Below, one piece after another: positions 6,124 through 13,555 of a DNA stretch of 13,689 bases (positions within the stretch are counted from its first letter, which is position 1; each line of letters starts with the position of its first letter). The stretch comes from Desulfotomaculum sp. (GTDB taxonomy: Bacteria; Bacillota; Desulfotomaculia; Desulfotomaculales; Desulfohalotomaculaceae). The position numbers and the translations under genes were made by a program. The notes under the pieces were generated by a model. That model was not told the origin of the DNA. It worked only from the letters and a program-made list of their open reading frames with translations, and made no database searches. The stretch spans positions 1,394-15,082 of the forward strand of contig JAJOKN010000049.1 in the NCBI GenBank assembly GCA_021129815.1, given 5' to 3'.

Positions 6124-7380
6124 TTAATTCCTTATGTGGCCGTCGCCGTAAATTACATACTTAGTAGATGTAAGTTCTTTTAGTCCCATCGGCCCACGCG
6201 CGTGCAGCTTCTGGGTAGAAATTCCTATTTCCGCGCCAAATCCAAACTGATTGCCATCTGTAAACCTAGTAGAAGCATTCACATATACAGCAGCAGCATC
6301 CACTTGCTTTAAAAACTTGCGCGCATTTGTGTAGCTTTCTGTAACTATGCATTCTGAATGCTTTGTGCCGTAACGGTGTATGTGTTCTACTGCTTCATCT
6401 AGACTTTCCACAACTTTTACTGCAATAATCAAATCCAAAAATTCCGTTTCGTAATCATTTTCATAAGCCTCTTTTACCCAGTCAGCTATCGATACGGTCT
6501 TTTCACAGCCGCGTATCTCTACTTTATTTGTCTTCAATTCTTTCAGCACTTTAGGCAAAAACTCTTCTGCAATGCTCTTATGAACCAAAAGTGTTTCCGC
6601 AGCGTTGCAAACCCCCGGACGCTGACACTTTGCATTTATTAAAATTTTACACGCTTTATCCAAATCTGCATATTCATCGACATAAATGTGGCAGTTGCCT
6701 ACACCTGTTTCAATTACCGGCACAGTTGCATTTTCCACAACTGCTTTGATGAGTCCCGCTCCTCCGCGCGGTATCAAAACATCTATGTAGTCACGCAGTT
6801 TCAGCATCTCGCTTACAGTTTCGCGGCTAGTGTCTTCCACAATGCTTATGACACCTGAAGGAACGCCGACATCTTCTGCTGCTTTTGCTATTACCCTTGC
6901 AATAGCTATGTTTGAATTTATAGCTTCTGAACCTCCTCTCAAAAGCACTGCATTTCCAGCCTTTAAACATAGCCCCGCTGCATCAACTGTTACATTGGGA
7001 CGCGCCTCATATATTATGCCTATGACTCCAAGCGGCACCCTCACTTTCCCCACTTCCAAACCATTCGGACGCACCCACATAGATACAACTTCGCCAACTG
7101 GATCGGCAAGTGCTGCAATTTCCAAAAGTCCCTGTGCCATTTCATCTATCCGTCTTTCGTCAAGCCTCAACCTGTCCAAAAGTGCTCCAGTTATGCCTTT
7201 TTCTTTTGCGTTTTTCATGTCCCTTTCATTGGCACTCAGTATGCTGCCCATCTCTTTTTTTAACGCATAAGCCATATTGCTAAGTGCTTTGTTTTTAACA
7301 TCCGTGGATAAATAAGCCAATTTTCTAGCAGCTTCTTTTGCTAGCTTAGCTTGCTTAAGCAAATCACTCACAGCTATCAT
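6124..7380 (-). CDS. proA: Glutamate-5-semialdehyde dehydrogenase (gamma-glutamyl phosphate reductase)
   Basis: ProA reduces gamma-glutamyl phosphate with NADPH to glutamate-5-semialdehyde, the second step of proline synthesis. The 418-residue length is standard. The aldehyde-dehydrogenase fold shows PLGVIGIIYEARPNVTVDA (about 116-134), LLRGGSEAINSN (146-157), the VLIPRGGAGLI motif and the catalytic cysteine C258 within KCQRPGVCNAAETLLVH. C-terminal FTDGNQFGFGAEIGISTQKL and RGPMGLKELTSTKYV are intact. It starts at ATG 7380-7378, overlapping the proB stop as ATGA, so translation is probably coupled to the kinase. AAAGGA at the end of proB serves as binding site. ProA and ProB are thought to channel their unstable intermediate, which fits the coupling. 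Confidence 0.98.
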   Translation of the reverse strand: MIAVSDLLKQAKLAKEAARKLAYLSTDVKNKALSNMAYALKKEMGSILSANERDMKNAKEKGITGALLDRLRLDERRIDEMAQGLLEIAALADPVGEVVSMWVRPNGLEVGKVRVPLGVIGIIYEARPNVTVDAAGLCLKAGNAVLLRGGSEAINSNIAIARVIAKAAEDVGVPSGVISIVEDTSRETVSEMLKLRDYIDVLIPRGGAGLIKAVVENATVPVIETGVGNCHIYVDEYADLDKACKILINAKCQRPGVCNAAETLLVHKSIAEEFLPKVLKELKTNKVEIRGCEKTVSIADWVKEAYENDYETEFLDLIIAVKVVESLDEAVEHIHRYGTKHSECIVTESYTNARKFLKQVDAAAVYVNASTRFTDGNQFGFGAEIGISTQKLHARGPMGLKELTSTKYVIYGDGHIRN

Positions 7381-8504
7381 TCCTTTCCAATTATAACTAA
7401 GTTATTTCTGTGTATCACTTCATCGCAGTATTTATGTCCAAGGATGTCTGCAATTTCGTTTGTTCTTTTACCTTTTATCTTTTCTATTTCTTCAGACGAA
7501 AAATTCACTATACCCCTTGCTATTTCTTTTCCACCGCTCACTACGCTCACTGTATTGCCAACATCGAATTTGCCTTCAACTGCTGTTATACCTGATGGCA
7601 ACAAAGACCTGCCGTTAAAAACTAATGCTTTTTTAGCACCTTCATCTATTATCAATTTTCCTGCTATGCTGCTTGCAAACGCAATCCACCTCTTCTTGCG
7701 CTTCAATCTATCCGACCTAGGCCAAAAAGCTGTACCAATTCTTTCACCATTTATAAATCTCAAAAGCACGTCTTTTTCTGTTGACTTCACTATGCCCGTT
7801 ATTATCCCGCTGTCACCTGCTATTCTCGCTGCTTCAAGTTTGGTTATCATACCTCCCGTTCCTACATTGCTGCCAGAGCTTCCCGCTGCACTCTTTATCT
7901 TCTCAGTAATAGAATGCACATCTGTTATGAGTTTTGCATCAGCATTTTTAGATGGATTTTTGTCATACAACCCATCGATGTCAGTGAGCATAACCAGCAT
8001 CTCAGCATCTATAAGCACTGCCACCAGAGCAGACAACTTATCATTGTCTCCAAATTTAAGCTCTTCTACAGACACGGTATCATTTTCGTTTATTATGGGA
8101 ACCACATCCATGTGCAAAAGGCACTCAATAGCATTTCGAGCATACAAAAACCTCTTGCGGTCTGCAAAATCACCGCGAGTGAGCAATACCTGAGCAACTG
8201 TTAAACCATACTCTGCAAAAGAATGCTCATACATCTGTATCAAAATCCCCTGTCCTACTGCAGCTGCTGCCTGTTTTTCATGTATGGTGTATACGGGTTT
8301 TTTAAGCTTAAGCTTCCCCACTCCGCAAGCCACCGCACCTGAGCTCACCAGCACCACTTTAAGTCCATTTTTTTTGAGCCTTGCTATTTGAGATACCAAC
8401 GCTTTAACCTTGCCTTTATCGATATTGCATTTTTCATCTGTCAGGGAACTCGAACCCACTTTCACAACTATTCTCTTTATGCCCTTAAAATTCCTATCAG
8501 CCAT
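7377..8504 (-). CDS. proB: Glutamate 5-kinase with C-terminal PUA domain
   Basis: ProB phosphorylates glutamate to gamma-glutamyl phosphate and is the usual site of proline feedback control. Of 375 residues, about 1-262 form the amino-acid kinase domain: VVKVGSSSLT, LVSSGAVACG, QAAAAVGQG, VVPIINENDTVSVEEL with FGDNDKLSALVA, and TDIDGLYDKNP plus GTGGMITKLEAARIA. GTAFWPRSDRLKRKKRWI links to a PUA domain (about 285-362, GRSLLPSGITAVEGKFDVG), present in most bacterial ProB. It starts at ATG 8504-8502 with GAGG 8 bases upstream, which overlaps the end of obg. It is placed 13 bases after obg and overlaps proA by 4 bases. Nothing in the sequence shows a proline-specific T-box. Confidence 0.98.
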   Translation of the reverse strand: MADRNFKGIKRIVVKVGSSSLTDEKCNIDKGKVKALVSQIARLKKNGLKVVLVSSGAVACGVGKLKLKKPVYTIHEKQAAAAVGQGILIQMYEHSFAEYGLTVAQVLLTRGDFADRKRFLYARNAIECLLHMDVVPIINENDTVSVEELKFGDNDKLSALVAVLIDAEMLVMLTDIDGLYDKNPSKNADAKLITDVHSITEKIKSAAGSSGSNVGTGGMITKLEAARIAGDSGIITGIVKSTEKDVLLRFINGERIGTAFWPRSDRLKRKKRWIAFASSIAGKLIIDEGAKKALVFNGRSLLPSGITAVEGKFDVGNTVSVVSGGKEIARGIVNFSSEEIEKIKGKRTNEIADILGHKYCDEVIHRNNLVIIGKE

Positions 8505-8517
8505 TTGTCATTCCTCT

Positions 8518-9792
8518 TCACTCCACATACTCGAACTCAAAATCAGAACCTGCTATGCACACCGTGTCGCCAGTTTTAGCGCCTGCATCTTTTAGTACCT
8601 GATCTACACCCATCTTGTCCATAATGCGTATCAAGCGATAAACAGCTTCTTCATTGTTCAAATCAGTCATAGCAAGATGCCTCTTTATTTCCTTACCATC
8701 TATTATGAAAATTCCATTTTCCTTGCGCACAGTAAAGCGCGGCTCTTCATGTTTATAAGTTACAACATGTTTTTTATATTCATCTGCTTCAGTTTCACTT
8801 TTAGAAATTTGCTTCAACATTTCTGCAATTTTTAAAATAAGAGCATCTAATCCCTGACCAGTAAGCGCCGATATAGGAAATACCTCATATTCACCCTTCA
8901 AAGCTTCTTTTAGCTTTTCAAAATTCTTATGTGCATTTGGCATATCCATCTTATTCGCAGCAACAATCATAGGTTTCTTTATAAGCTTTTCATCATATAG
9001 CTTAAGCTCGTTGTTTATTGTATAAAAATTGTCCAAAACGTCGCTGTCTGGAACTGAAACATCCACAACATGCACCAATAATCTCGTGCGTTCTACGTGT
9101 CTTAAGAACTCATGCCCTAAACCTGTCCCTTTATGAGCTCCTTCAATCAGTCCAGGAATATCTGCAACCACAAAACTATCTCCTTCATCTACCTTAACAA
9201 CTCCAAGATTTGGAACAATTGTTGTAAAAGGATAATCAGCTATTTTAGGTTTGGCAGCAGAAATCCTAGATATAATTGTAGATTTTCCAGCATTCGGAAG
9301 CCCTACCAAGCCCACATCTGCAATGAGCTTGAGCTCAAGCCTAATCCAGCGTTCTTCTCCTGGCTCTCCTTTTTCAGCTATAGTAGGTGCTCTGTTCGTT
9401 GGAGTAGCAAAGCGCATGTTTCCCCTTCCGCCGCGACCACCTTTAGCAACTACAACTTGTTGCCCATGATACACCATATCAGCTATTACTTCTCCATTTT
9501 CATCATAGATAACTGTCCCAACAGGCACTTTTACTATCAAGTCTTTTCCTGATGCCCCATGCATTCCTTTACCCATGCCGTGCTGCCCGCGTTCTGCTTT
9601 AAAGTGCTTTTTATACTTAAAATCTATAAGAGTATTTATTCCTTCATCAGCTTCTAAAACCACATTGCCTCCGCGTCCACCATCTCCACCAAATGGCCCT
9701 CCTTCAGGCACATACTTTTCACGCCGCATCGCTACACAGCCATTACCGCCATCACCTGCTTTTACAAATATCTTTGCTTTATCATAAAACAT
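8518..9792 (-). CDS. obg: Obg-family GTPase with OCT domain
   Basis: Obg (CgtA) is an essential GTPase for 50S subunit assembly that also responds to ppGpp. The 424-residue protein has all three domains. The glycine-rich Obg fold covers about 1-158 (VKAGDGGNG, GGPFGGDGGRGGNV, VAKGGRGGRGN). The GTPase domain has G1 GLPNAGKS (164-171), YPFTT switch I, G3 DIPGLIEGA (211-219), G4 NKMD (290-293) and G5 SAL (308-310). The C-terminal OCT domain (about 345-424, DUF1967) is the form typical of Gram-positive bacteria. It starts at ATG 9792-9790, with AAGGTGG 10 bases upstream. It leads the long run to rsfS and tRNA-Ala and follows rpmA after a terminator. Confidence 0.98.
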   Translation of the reverse strand: MFYDKAKIFVKAGDGGNGCVAMRREKYVPEGGPFGGDGGRGGNVVLEADEGINTLIDFKYKKHFKAERGQHGMGKGMHGASGKDLIVKVPVGTVIYDENGEVIADMVYHGQQVVVAKGGRGGRGNMRFATPTNRAPTIAEKGEPGEERWIRLELKLIADVGLVGLPNAGKSTIISRISAAKPKIADYPFTTIVPNLGVVKVDEGDSFVVADIPGLIEGAHKGTGLGHEFLRHVERTRLLVHVVDVSVPDSDVLDNFYTINNELKLYDEKLIKKPMIVAANKMDMPNAHKNFEKLKEALKGEYEVFPISALTGQGLDALILKIAEMLKQISKSETEADEYKKHVVTYKHEEPRFTVRKENGIFIIDGKEIKRHLAMTDLNNEEAVYRLIRIMDKMGVDQVLKDAGAKTGDTVCIAGSDFEFEYVE

Positions 9793-9849
9793 CTCTTGTC
9801 TTCCACCTTTTTTCTAGCAGTATGGTTTGCAATTTACTTTATAGTAAGA

Positions 9850-9855
9850 ATTATA
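9850..9855 (-). promoter_or_regulatory. Possible -10 element of the obg-led operon
   Basis: A perfect TATAAT lies right after the rpmA terminator and about 58 bases before the obg ATG. No recognisable -35 is seen at 15-19 bases upstream, where the terminator stem sits. The position is sensible, but the promoter is unproven; obg may also depend on read-through from rplU-rpmA. Confidence 0.35.
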
Positions 9856-9856
9856 C

Positions 9857-9888
9857 ACAAAAAGCCAGTCATTTTATAGACCGGCTTT
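9857..9888 (-). terminator. Intrinsic terminator after rplU-rpmA
   Basis: AAAGCCGGTC (9879-9888) pairs with GACTGGCTTT (9861-9870) through ten pairs including one G-U. The loop has 8 bases, and a run of five T (9859-9863) ends the stem. It may be partly leaky, feeding obg. Confidence 0.75.
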
Positions 9889-9948
9889 AAAAAATATAGT
9901 TATTCAACTTTACAAGTTTTTCATCGATAAACACTTAAAAAGCATGAG

Positions 9949-10218
9949 CTACAAAGCCGCAACTGCTTCTGGCTTTATAACGCTTACGTGTGGTTTTCCT
10001 CTTCTTCTTCCAAATTTAACAATGCCATCTATTTTAGCAAACAGAGTGTCATCTCCGCCTATGCCTACATTCGTACCAGGATAAATCTTGGTACCTCTTT
10101 GACGCACTAAAATACTGCCCGCAGTAACAAACTGACCATCTCCGCGCTTTATCCCAAGCCGTTTGGATTCAGAATCTCTGCCGTTTTTAGAGCTTCCCAT
10201 TCCTTTTTTATGAGCCAT
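9949..10218 (-). CDS. rpmA: 50S ribosomal protein L27, short N-terminus form
   Basis: L27 reaches the peptidyl-transferase centre with its N-terminal tail. The 89-residue protein has the family sequence KNGRDSESKRLGIKRGDGQ, TAGSILVRQRGTKIYPG and NVGIGGDDTLFAKIDG. It begins MAHKKGMGSS, the mature form. Many Firmicutes instead encode an extension of about nine residues that the Prp protease removes. An in-frame TGA lies three codons before this ATG (10218-10216), so no extension is encoded. The ribosome binding site is AAGGAGGTGAT (10224-10234), an 11-base match to the 16S rRNA 3' end, 5 bases from the ATG. Only 29 bases separate it from rplU, with no prp/ysxB gene between. Confidence 0.98.
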   Translation of the reverse strand: MAHKKGMGSSKNGRDSESKRLGIKRGDGQFVTAGSILVRQRGTKIYPGTNVGIGGDDTLFAKIDGIVKFGRRRGKPHVSVIKPEAVAAL

Positions 10219-10223
10219 GATAA

Positions 10224-10234
10224 ATCACCTCCTT
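10224..10234 (-). promoter_or_regulatory. Very strong ribosome binding site of rpmA
   Basis: AAGGAGGTGAT is fully complementary to the conserved 3' end of bacterial 16S rRNA and ends 5 bases before the rpmA ATG. It fixes the start and excludes an upstream extended L27. Confidence 0.9.
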
Positions 10235-10247
10235 ATACCTTCAAGAA

Positions 10248-10559
10248 TTAAATAGCGATGCTCTTTACCACAACTTCTGTAAAAGGCTGCCTATGTCCTT
10301 TTTTGCGCCGATAATTTTTTTTAGGCTTGTATTTAAAAACAATAACCTTACGACCTTTACCGTGCCTTATAACTTCTAATGTAACTTTGGCATTTGATAA
10401 ATAAGGATTGCCTGTATAAGTATTGCCATCTTTTGATACAAGCAGCACCTTGTCAATATCAACAGTTGAGCCTTCTTCTACAGACAGCTTTTCAACTCTG
10501 AGCACATCTCCTTCTTTTACGCGATACTGCTTACCACCTGTCTCAATAATCGCATACAT
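10248..10559 (-). CDS. rplU: 50S ribosomal protein L21
   Basis: L21 binds 23S rRNA in the large subunit. The 103-residue protein has the standard start MYAIIETGGKQYRVKEGD, then VLLVSKDGNTYTGNPYL, and the rRNA-binding basic C-terminus KYKPKKNYRRKKGHRQPFTE. It starts at ATG 10559-10557 with AAAGGGGTG about 11 bases upstream. It forms a two-gene unit with rpmA behind a strong promoter and a structured leader of about 120 bases, which suggests control of L21 synthesis at the RNA level. Confidence 0.98.
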   Translation of the reverse strand: MYAIIETGGKQYRVKEGDVLRVEKLSVEEGSTVDIDKVLLVSKDGNTYTGNPYLSNAKVTLEVIRHGKGRKVIVFKYKPKKNYRRKKGHRQPFTEVVVKSIAI

Positions 10560-10680
10560 AAAACTTTTACACCCCTTTCACTTAAAAGGACTCGCCGAAG
10601 TTCTAGGTATAGCTAAAAAAGCTATTTAAAACCCACTTCGAGCGGTAATAACTTAAACTCAAGTTGATAAACCTACAGCT
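10560..10680 (-). ncRNA. Probable L21 leader (structured 5' region of rplU)
   Basis: Between the promoter and rplU the transcript can form nested stems. CTCG (10639-10642) pairs with CGAG (10591-10594), and AAGT (10635-10638) with ACTT (10598-10601), leaving a 3-base bulge. Inside is a perfect 6-bp hairpin ATAGCT/AGCTAT (10609-10614 with 10620-10625) with a 5-base loop. A 5-bp AACTT/AAGTT hairpin lies nearer the 5' end. Position and the ACCGCTCGAAGTGGG and GAACTTCGGCGAG segments fit the L21 leader that precedes rplU in Firmicutes (Rfam class of that name). The class assignment is from memory and needs a covariance search. There is no terminator-like U-run before rplU. Confidence 0.65.
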
Positions 10681-10684
10681 TTTA

Positions 10685-10712
10685 ATTGTATCATAAGAAA
10701 AAAGGTTGTCAA
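10685..10712 (-). promoter_or_regulatory. Strong promoter of rplU-rpmA
   Basis: A perfect -35 TTGACA (10707-10712) is followed after 16 bases by TACAAT (10685-10690), with TG one base upstream of it giving an extended -10. Transcription would start near 10678, producing the roughly 120-base leader before rplU. Confidence 0.85.
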
Positions 10713-10760
10713 GTTGAAAAATCTTGAGATTGTAACATGGTCAGAGTTTAACTGTTATTT

Positions 10761-10799
10761 AAATAAAATAACCCTCACGCTTAACAAAAAGCATGAGGG
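10761..10799 (-). terminator. Intrinsic terminator after the zinc-ribbon gene
   Basis: CCCTCA (10794-10799 read on the minus strand) pairs with TGAGGG (10772-10777). A further inner GCTT/AAGC pairing follows across one mismatch, with a 6-base loop. TTATTTTATTT follows (10761-10771). It isolates the trmK cluster from the rplU promoter. The rest of 10713-10860 shows nothing else I can support. Confidence 0.75.
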
Positions 10800-10860
10800 G
10801 CAACTTAAGATTTTTAAACTAATTTATCAATCACAATATCAAAATCCATTTTGTCTAATT

Positions 10861-11589
10861 TTACTTTTCACAGTGACCATAACTTTTTATAAATATTACA
10901 CGACCACATTTATCGCACTTCTGCATTTCGTCTCCTCTTTTCAAAGCCCTTATTTTATCGACAGTAAGTTTTATGTTGCAGCCCCTGCATATCCCTCTTT
11001 CAACTTCAGCTATAGGATCTTTGAACTTTTCTTTCATTTTTGCAAATAATTCTATTGATTTGACATCTATTTTTTTAGCTATCTCTTCTTTCTTATCCAA
11101 AATTTCATTTATCTCCTGCGATATCTCCTCTACATATTTTAAGTACTTTTCACGCTGTTCATAAAACTCCTCTCTTTGAATTTTCAAATCTTTTGCGATC
11201 ACAATAAGCTTTTCTTTGAGCACCTTATACTGCTCCAAAAACTTAATTTGATCGTTTTCCATCTCTACTACTTTGTCTTTTAAGTTTGATATCCTGTTTT
11301 CCATGCCGCTAATCTCTTTTTTATTCGTGACAGTACCATCCATCAATTTCCTTTCTAACTTTTTAATTTGACCTTTCGCTTCTTGAATCAAAAAATCCAG
11401 TTGCTTTATTCCATTTTCTACCTGCAAATACTGCTCCTTTATGACAGCATAGTTATTTTGATTGTCCTCAATATCCTGCTTTATTTTTCGCAGAATTCTA
11501 GCAATTTCATTGTTGCTTTTCTGTTGTTTCAACTCCGACTCCTTAAGTTCTAGCTGCTGTAAAACCCAAAGAGCTTCCAAAAAATTCAT
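10861..11589 (-). CDS. Coiled-coil protein with C-terminal C4 zinc ribbon (DUF164 / zf-RING_7 family)
   Basis: The 242-residue protein is almost wholly helical and charged from about 10 to 180, with heptad-like repeats typical of a long antiparallel coiled coil. It ends with a zinc ribbon whose four cysteines are C201-x-x-C204 (ICRGCNIKL) and C225-x-x-C228 (QKCDKCGRVIFI). This matches the C4-type zinc-ribbon family related to chlamydial CT398 and is of normal length. The exact role is unknown; the family is thought to bind nucleic acid or act as a scaffold. It starts at ATG 11589-11587 with AGGAG 9 bases upstream. It commonly sits beside Nif3-like and TrmK genes in Firmicutes, as here, but a strong terminator separates it from the Nif3-like gene, and I see no clear promoter in the 74-base gap. 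Confidence 0.9.
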   Translation of the reverse strand: MNFLEALWVLQQLELKESELKQQKSNNEIARILRKIKQDIEDNQNNYAVIKEQYLQVENGIKQLDFLIQEAKGQIKKLERKLMDGTVTNKKEISGMENRISNLKDKVVEMENDQIKFLEQYKVLKEKLIVIAKDLKIQREEFYEQREKYLKYVEEISQEINEILDKKEEIAKKIDVKSIELFAKMKEKFKDPIAEVERGICRGCNIKLTVDKIRALKRGDEMQKCDKCGRVIFIKSYGHCEK

Positions 11590-11632
11590 AACATCATCTC
11601 CTAATCCATTTTTACTTCATTTTTTCATAAAT

Positions 11633-11663
11633 AAAAAAATGGGAATTTAAACATTCCCATTTT
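11633..11663 (-). terminator. Intrinsic terminator after the Nif3-like gene
   Basis: AAAATGGGAAT and ATTCCCATTTT (11636-11646 and 11653-11663) form a perfect 11-bp stem with a 6-base loop, followed by a T-run (11633-11639) on the minus strand. The stem begins on the base next to the stop codon at 11664. The stem is AT-flanked with a GGG/CCC core. Confidence 0.85.
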
Positions 11664-12782
11664 CTAAAAATAATCATATGGATCTTTTTGTTGCTCTGAA
11701 ATTGTGAGTTCAACTTCCAAATTCTCTTCCTCAATCCACTTTTTCAAATGCTTGAATATCAAATCAACTGCTGGCAGTTCAGTATAAAAATGCCCTGCAT
11801 CTATAAATGCCAACCCTTGATTTAGCATATCATTTGCCACATGATACTTTATATCTCCAGTTAAATACACATCTGCTCCTTTTTTCAGCGCTTCCATCCA
11901 AAGCTCGCTTCCAGAACCTCCACAAACCGCTACTCTATTTATCGATTTTTTCATATCCCCACCAGCTCTTATATTAGGTATATTCAACTTTTCTTTCACA
12001 AAATCAATAAACTCTTTAAAATCAAATGTTCTAGGAAGCTTTCCTATCCTTCCAAATCCGTAGGCACAGCCAGCATTTTTCAAAGGATACATGTCATATG
12101 CTACTTCCTCATATGGATGAGCACCTATCATTTTTTTCACCACAAGAGATAATTTATCTTCTGGCACAATAGTTTCCAGCCGCACCTCATTTACTCTTTC
12201 TATTTGTCCTTGTTTACCAATAAATGGTTTAGTTCCTTCCTTTGGGCAAAAAGTGCCCAATCCCTCTAATTGAAAAGTGCAGTCGCTGTAATTCCCAATC
12301 CAGCCAGCACCAGCTGTGCAAACAGCATTTCGCACTGTATCTTGGTACCCCTTTGGAACAAAGACCACCAATTTATAATACCTTTGTTCACCTGTTTTAT
12401 GTAAAACTCCAACATTTAAAAGCCCTAACTTATCAGCCAATAAATCGCTCACACCGCCGCGCACGCTATCCAAATTAGTATGTGCAGAATAAACTGTAAT
12501 ATCGTTTTTTATCAGCATGGAAATCAATGCACCTGTACTGTTTTCTAAGTCAATACTTTTTATGCCCTTCATTAAAATGGGGTGGTGTGAGATAATGAGT
12601 TTTGCATTCAAGCTGATGGCTTCCTTTACTACAGCTTCATTTACATCCAGCGCAACCAATATATGATCTGTCTTGTCAGATGCACTTCCTATTTGAAGCC
12701 CTGAATTATCCCATTCTGCACACATATACAAAGGTGCCAGCTGTTCAACCACTTCAAACACCTGCAAGTTTATCACTGCCAT
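11664..12782 (-). CDS. Nif3-like dinuclear metal centre protein (DUF34, YqfO type)
   Basis: The family forms hexameric toroids with a two-metal site; the cellular role is unsettled, and the older label GTP cyclohydrolase I type 2 is doubtful. Metal ligands are visible: H66-H67 (ISHHPI), H101 and D105 (HTNLD), and the C-terminal H331 and E335 (DAGHFYTE). AEWDNSGLQIG at 22-32 and TGDIKYH at 308-314 are family motifs. Of 372 residues, about 135-235 form the inserted CutA/PII-like domain found in the long YqfO forms (YKLVVFVPKG...AHPYEEVAYDMYPL). It starts at ATG 12782-12780 inside the end of trmK, a 29-base overlap; AGAGGTG about 10 bases upstream lies in trmK coding sequence. The pairing with trmK is conserved in Firmicutes. 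Confidence 0.95.
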   Translation of the reverse strand: MAVINLQVFEVVEQLAPLYMCAEWDNSGLQIGSASDKTDHILVALDVNEAVVKEAISLNAKLIISHHPILMKGIKSIDLENSTGALISMLIKNDITVYSAHTNLDSVRGGVSDLLADKLGLLNVGVLHKTGEQRYYKLVVFVPKGYQDTVRNAVCTAGAGWIGNYSDCTFQLEGLGTFCPKEGTKPFIGKQGQIERVNEVRLETIVPEDKLSLVVKKMIGAHPYEEVAYDMYPLKNAGCAYGFGRIGKLPRTFDFKEFIDFVKEKLNIPNIRAGGDMKKSINRVAVCGGSGSELWMEALKKGADVYLTGDIKYHVANDMLNQGLAFIDAGHFYTELPAVDLIFKHLKKWIEEENLEVELTISEQQKDPYDYF

Positions 12783-13488
12783 TTTTCATAAGCACCTCTT
12801 TCATCTTCTTTAACTTTTCTTCAACTCTTTGCAGTTTGAGTTTGCTATTTGACAACCTGCTCTTTTTTAGTCCTTGAATCATCTGCAAATATTTAAACTC
12901 TAACTTACTTATAAACGCTGAAAGCAAAGGATGCTTTTTTTCAATTAAACGAGGACCAATTTCTAAAATCAATTCATCATACAGATTTTCTTTGCCCCGC
13001 TCAGTAACTATAATAGTGTATATATTGTCGTTCTCTAAAATTAAATCTTCTTCCTTTAAGCACCAACCATTCAAAATAAGCCATGTTCTTAAAGTTTTTT
13101 CGTCATTCATAGGCTGCAATATAAGCTTCTTAACGCTAAAAAGCACTTCTTTTGCAGCTCGCTCTAATATTTTCTTTATAGTCCCTCCTCCCATACCAGC
13201 AATAACCGCTATATCAGCCTCATCTTTTGTTAATATTTCAAATCCATAGCCCTGTCTCAAATCTATCTTTCTTTCCAACTTATGCTTTTTTATATTATTT
13301 TCTGCTGCTCTTATAGGTCCGCTTTCCACATCGCTAGCAATTACCTTTGTGCATTTTTTCGACTCCAGCAAATATATAGGCAAGTGCGCATGGTCTGTTC
13401 CTATATCCACAACTACACTTTTTTCATCAATATAACTTGCTAGCATCTTCAATCTTTTGCTTAACATGACTTTTCCAGCTTCCCCCAC
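12754..13488 (-). CDS. trmK: tRNA (adenine(22)-N1)-methyltransferase
   Basis: TrmK methylates N1 of A22 in the D-loop side of bacterial tRNAs using S-adenosylmethionine. The Rossmann methyltransferase domain (about 9-165) has LSKRLKMLASYI, SAM motif I VVDIGTDHAHLPI (26-38), VIASDVESGPIRAAENN, IAGMGGGTI (96-104) and the family motif KLILQPMND (121-129). A C-terminal helical hairpin (about 180-235) is typical and rich in Lys and Glu. Length 244 is normal. The start is GTG 13488-13486, supported by GGGAG 8 bases upstream. ATG 13467-13465, seven codons later, is a possible alternative with a poorer binding site. The two tRNA genes immediately upstream make the neighbourhood apt, though this may be coincidence. 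Confidence 0.95.
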   Translation of the reverse strand: MGEAGKVMLSKRLKMLASYIDEKSVVVDIGTDHAHLPIYLLESKKCTKVIASDVESGPIRAAENNIKKHKLERKIDLRQGYGFEILTKDEADIAVIAGMGGGTIKKILERAAKEVLFSVKKLILQPMNDEKTLRTWLILNGWCLKEEDLILENDNIYTIIVTERGKENLYDELILEIGPRLIEKKHPLLSAFISKLEFKYLQMIQGLKKSRLSNSKLKLQRVEEKLKKMKEVLMKNGSDKLAGV

Positions 13489-13510
13489 TAATCAAACTCC
13501 CTGTAGTAAA

Positions 13511-13533
13511 TTTTTTATTTAACAAATAAAAAA
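13511..13533. repeat. A/T-only perfect inverted repeat between tRNA-Val and trmK
   Basis: TTTTTTATTT (13511-13520) and AAATAAAAAA (13524-13533) are perfect reverse complements around a 3-base centre. On the minus strand the T-rich arm follows a possible 5-bp CAGAG/CTCTG stem just below tRNA-Val, so the site may work as a weak terminator of the tRNA transcript ahead of trmK. Confidence 0.45.
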
Positions 13534-13555
13534 GCAGAGAGCACCAACTGTACTC

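Noticed and set aside
6830..7270. 146-codon plus-strand open frame opposite proA
   Set aside because: It is antisense to the conserved ProA core, with composition explained by the complementary codons.
7351..8193. 280-codon plus-strand open frame opposite proB
   Set aside because: It is the reverse of a highly conserved ProB frame. Its Ser/Pro/Leu-rich product has no recognisable motif and there is no good ribosome binding site.
10814..10849. Eleven-codon minus-strand ORF after the zinc-ribbon gene (MDFDIVIDKLV)
   Set aside because: It has no ribosome binding site and no known match; chance is the simplest reading, though it might be a tail fragment of a lost gene.
10714..11049. 111-codon plus-strand open frame across the terminator and zinc-ribbon gene
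   Set aside because: It runs through a minus-strand terminator and antisense to the zinc-ribbon cysteines; no family resemblance.
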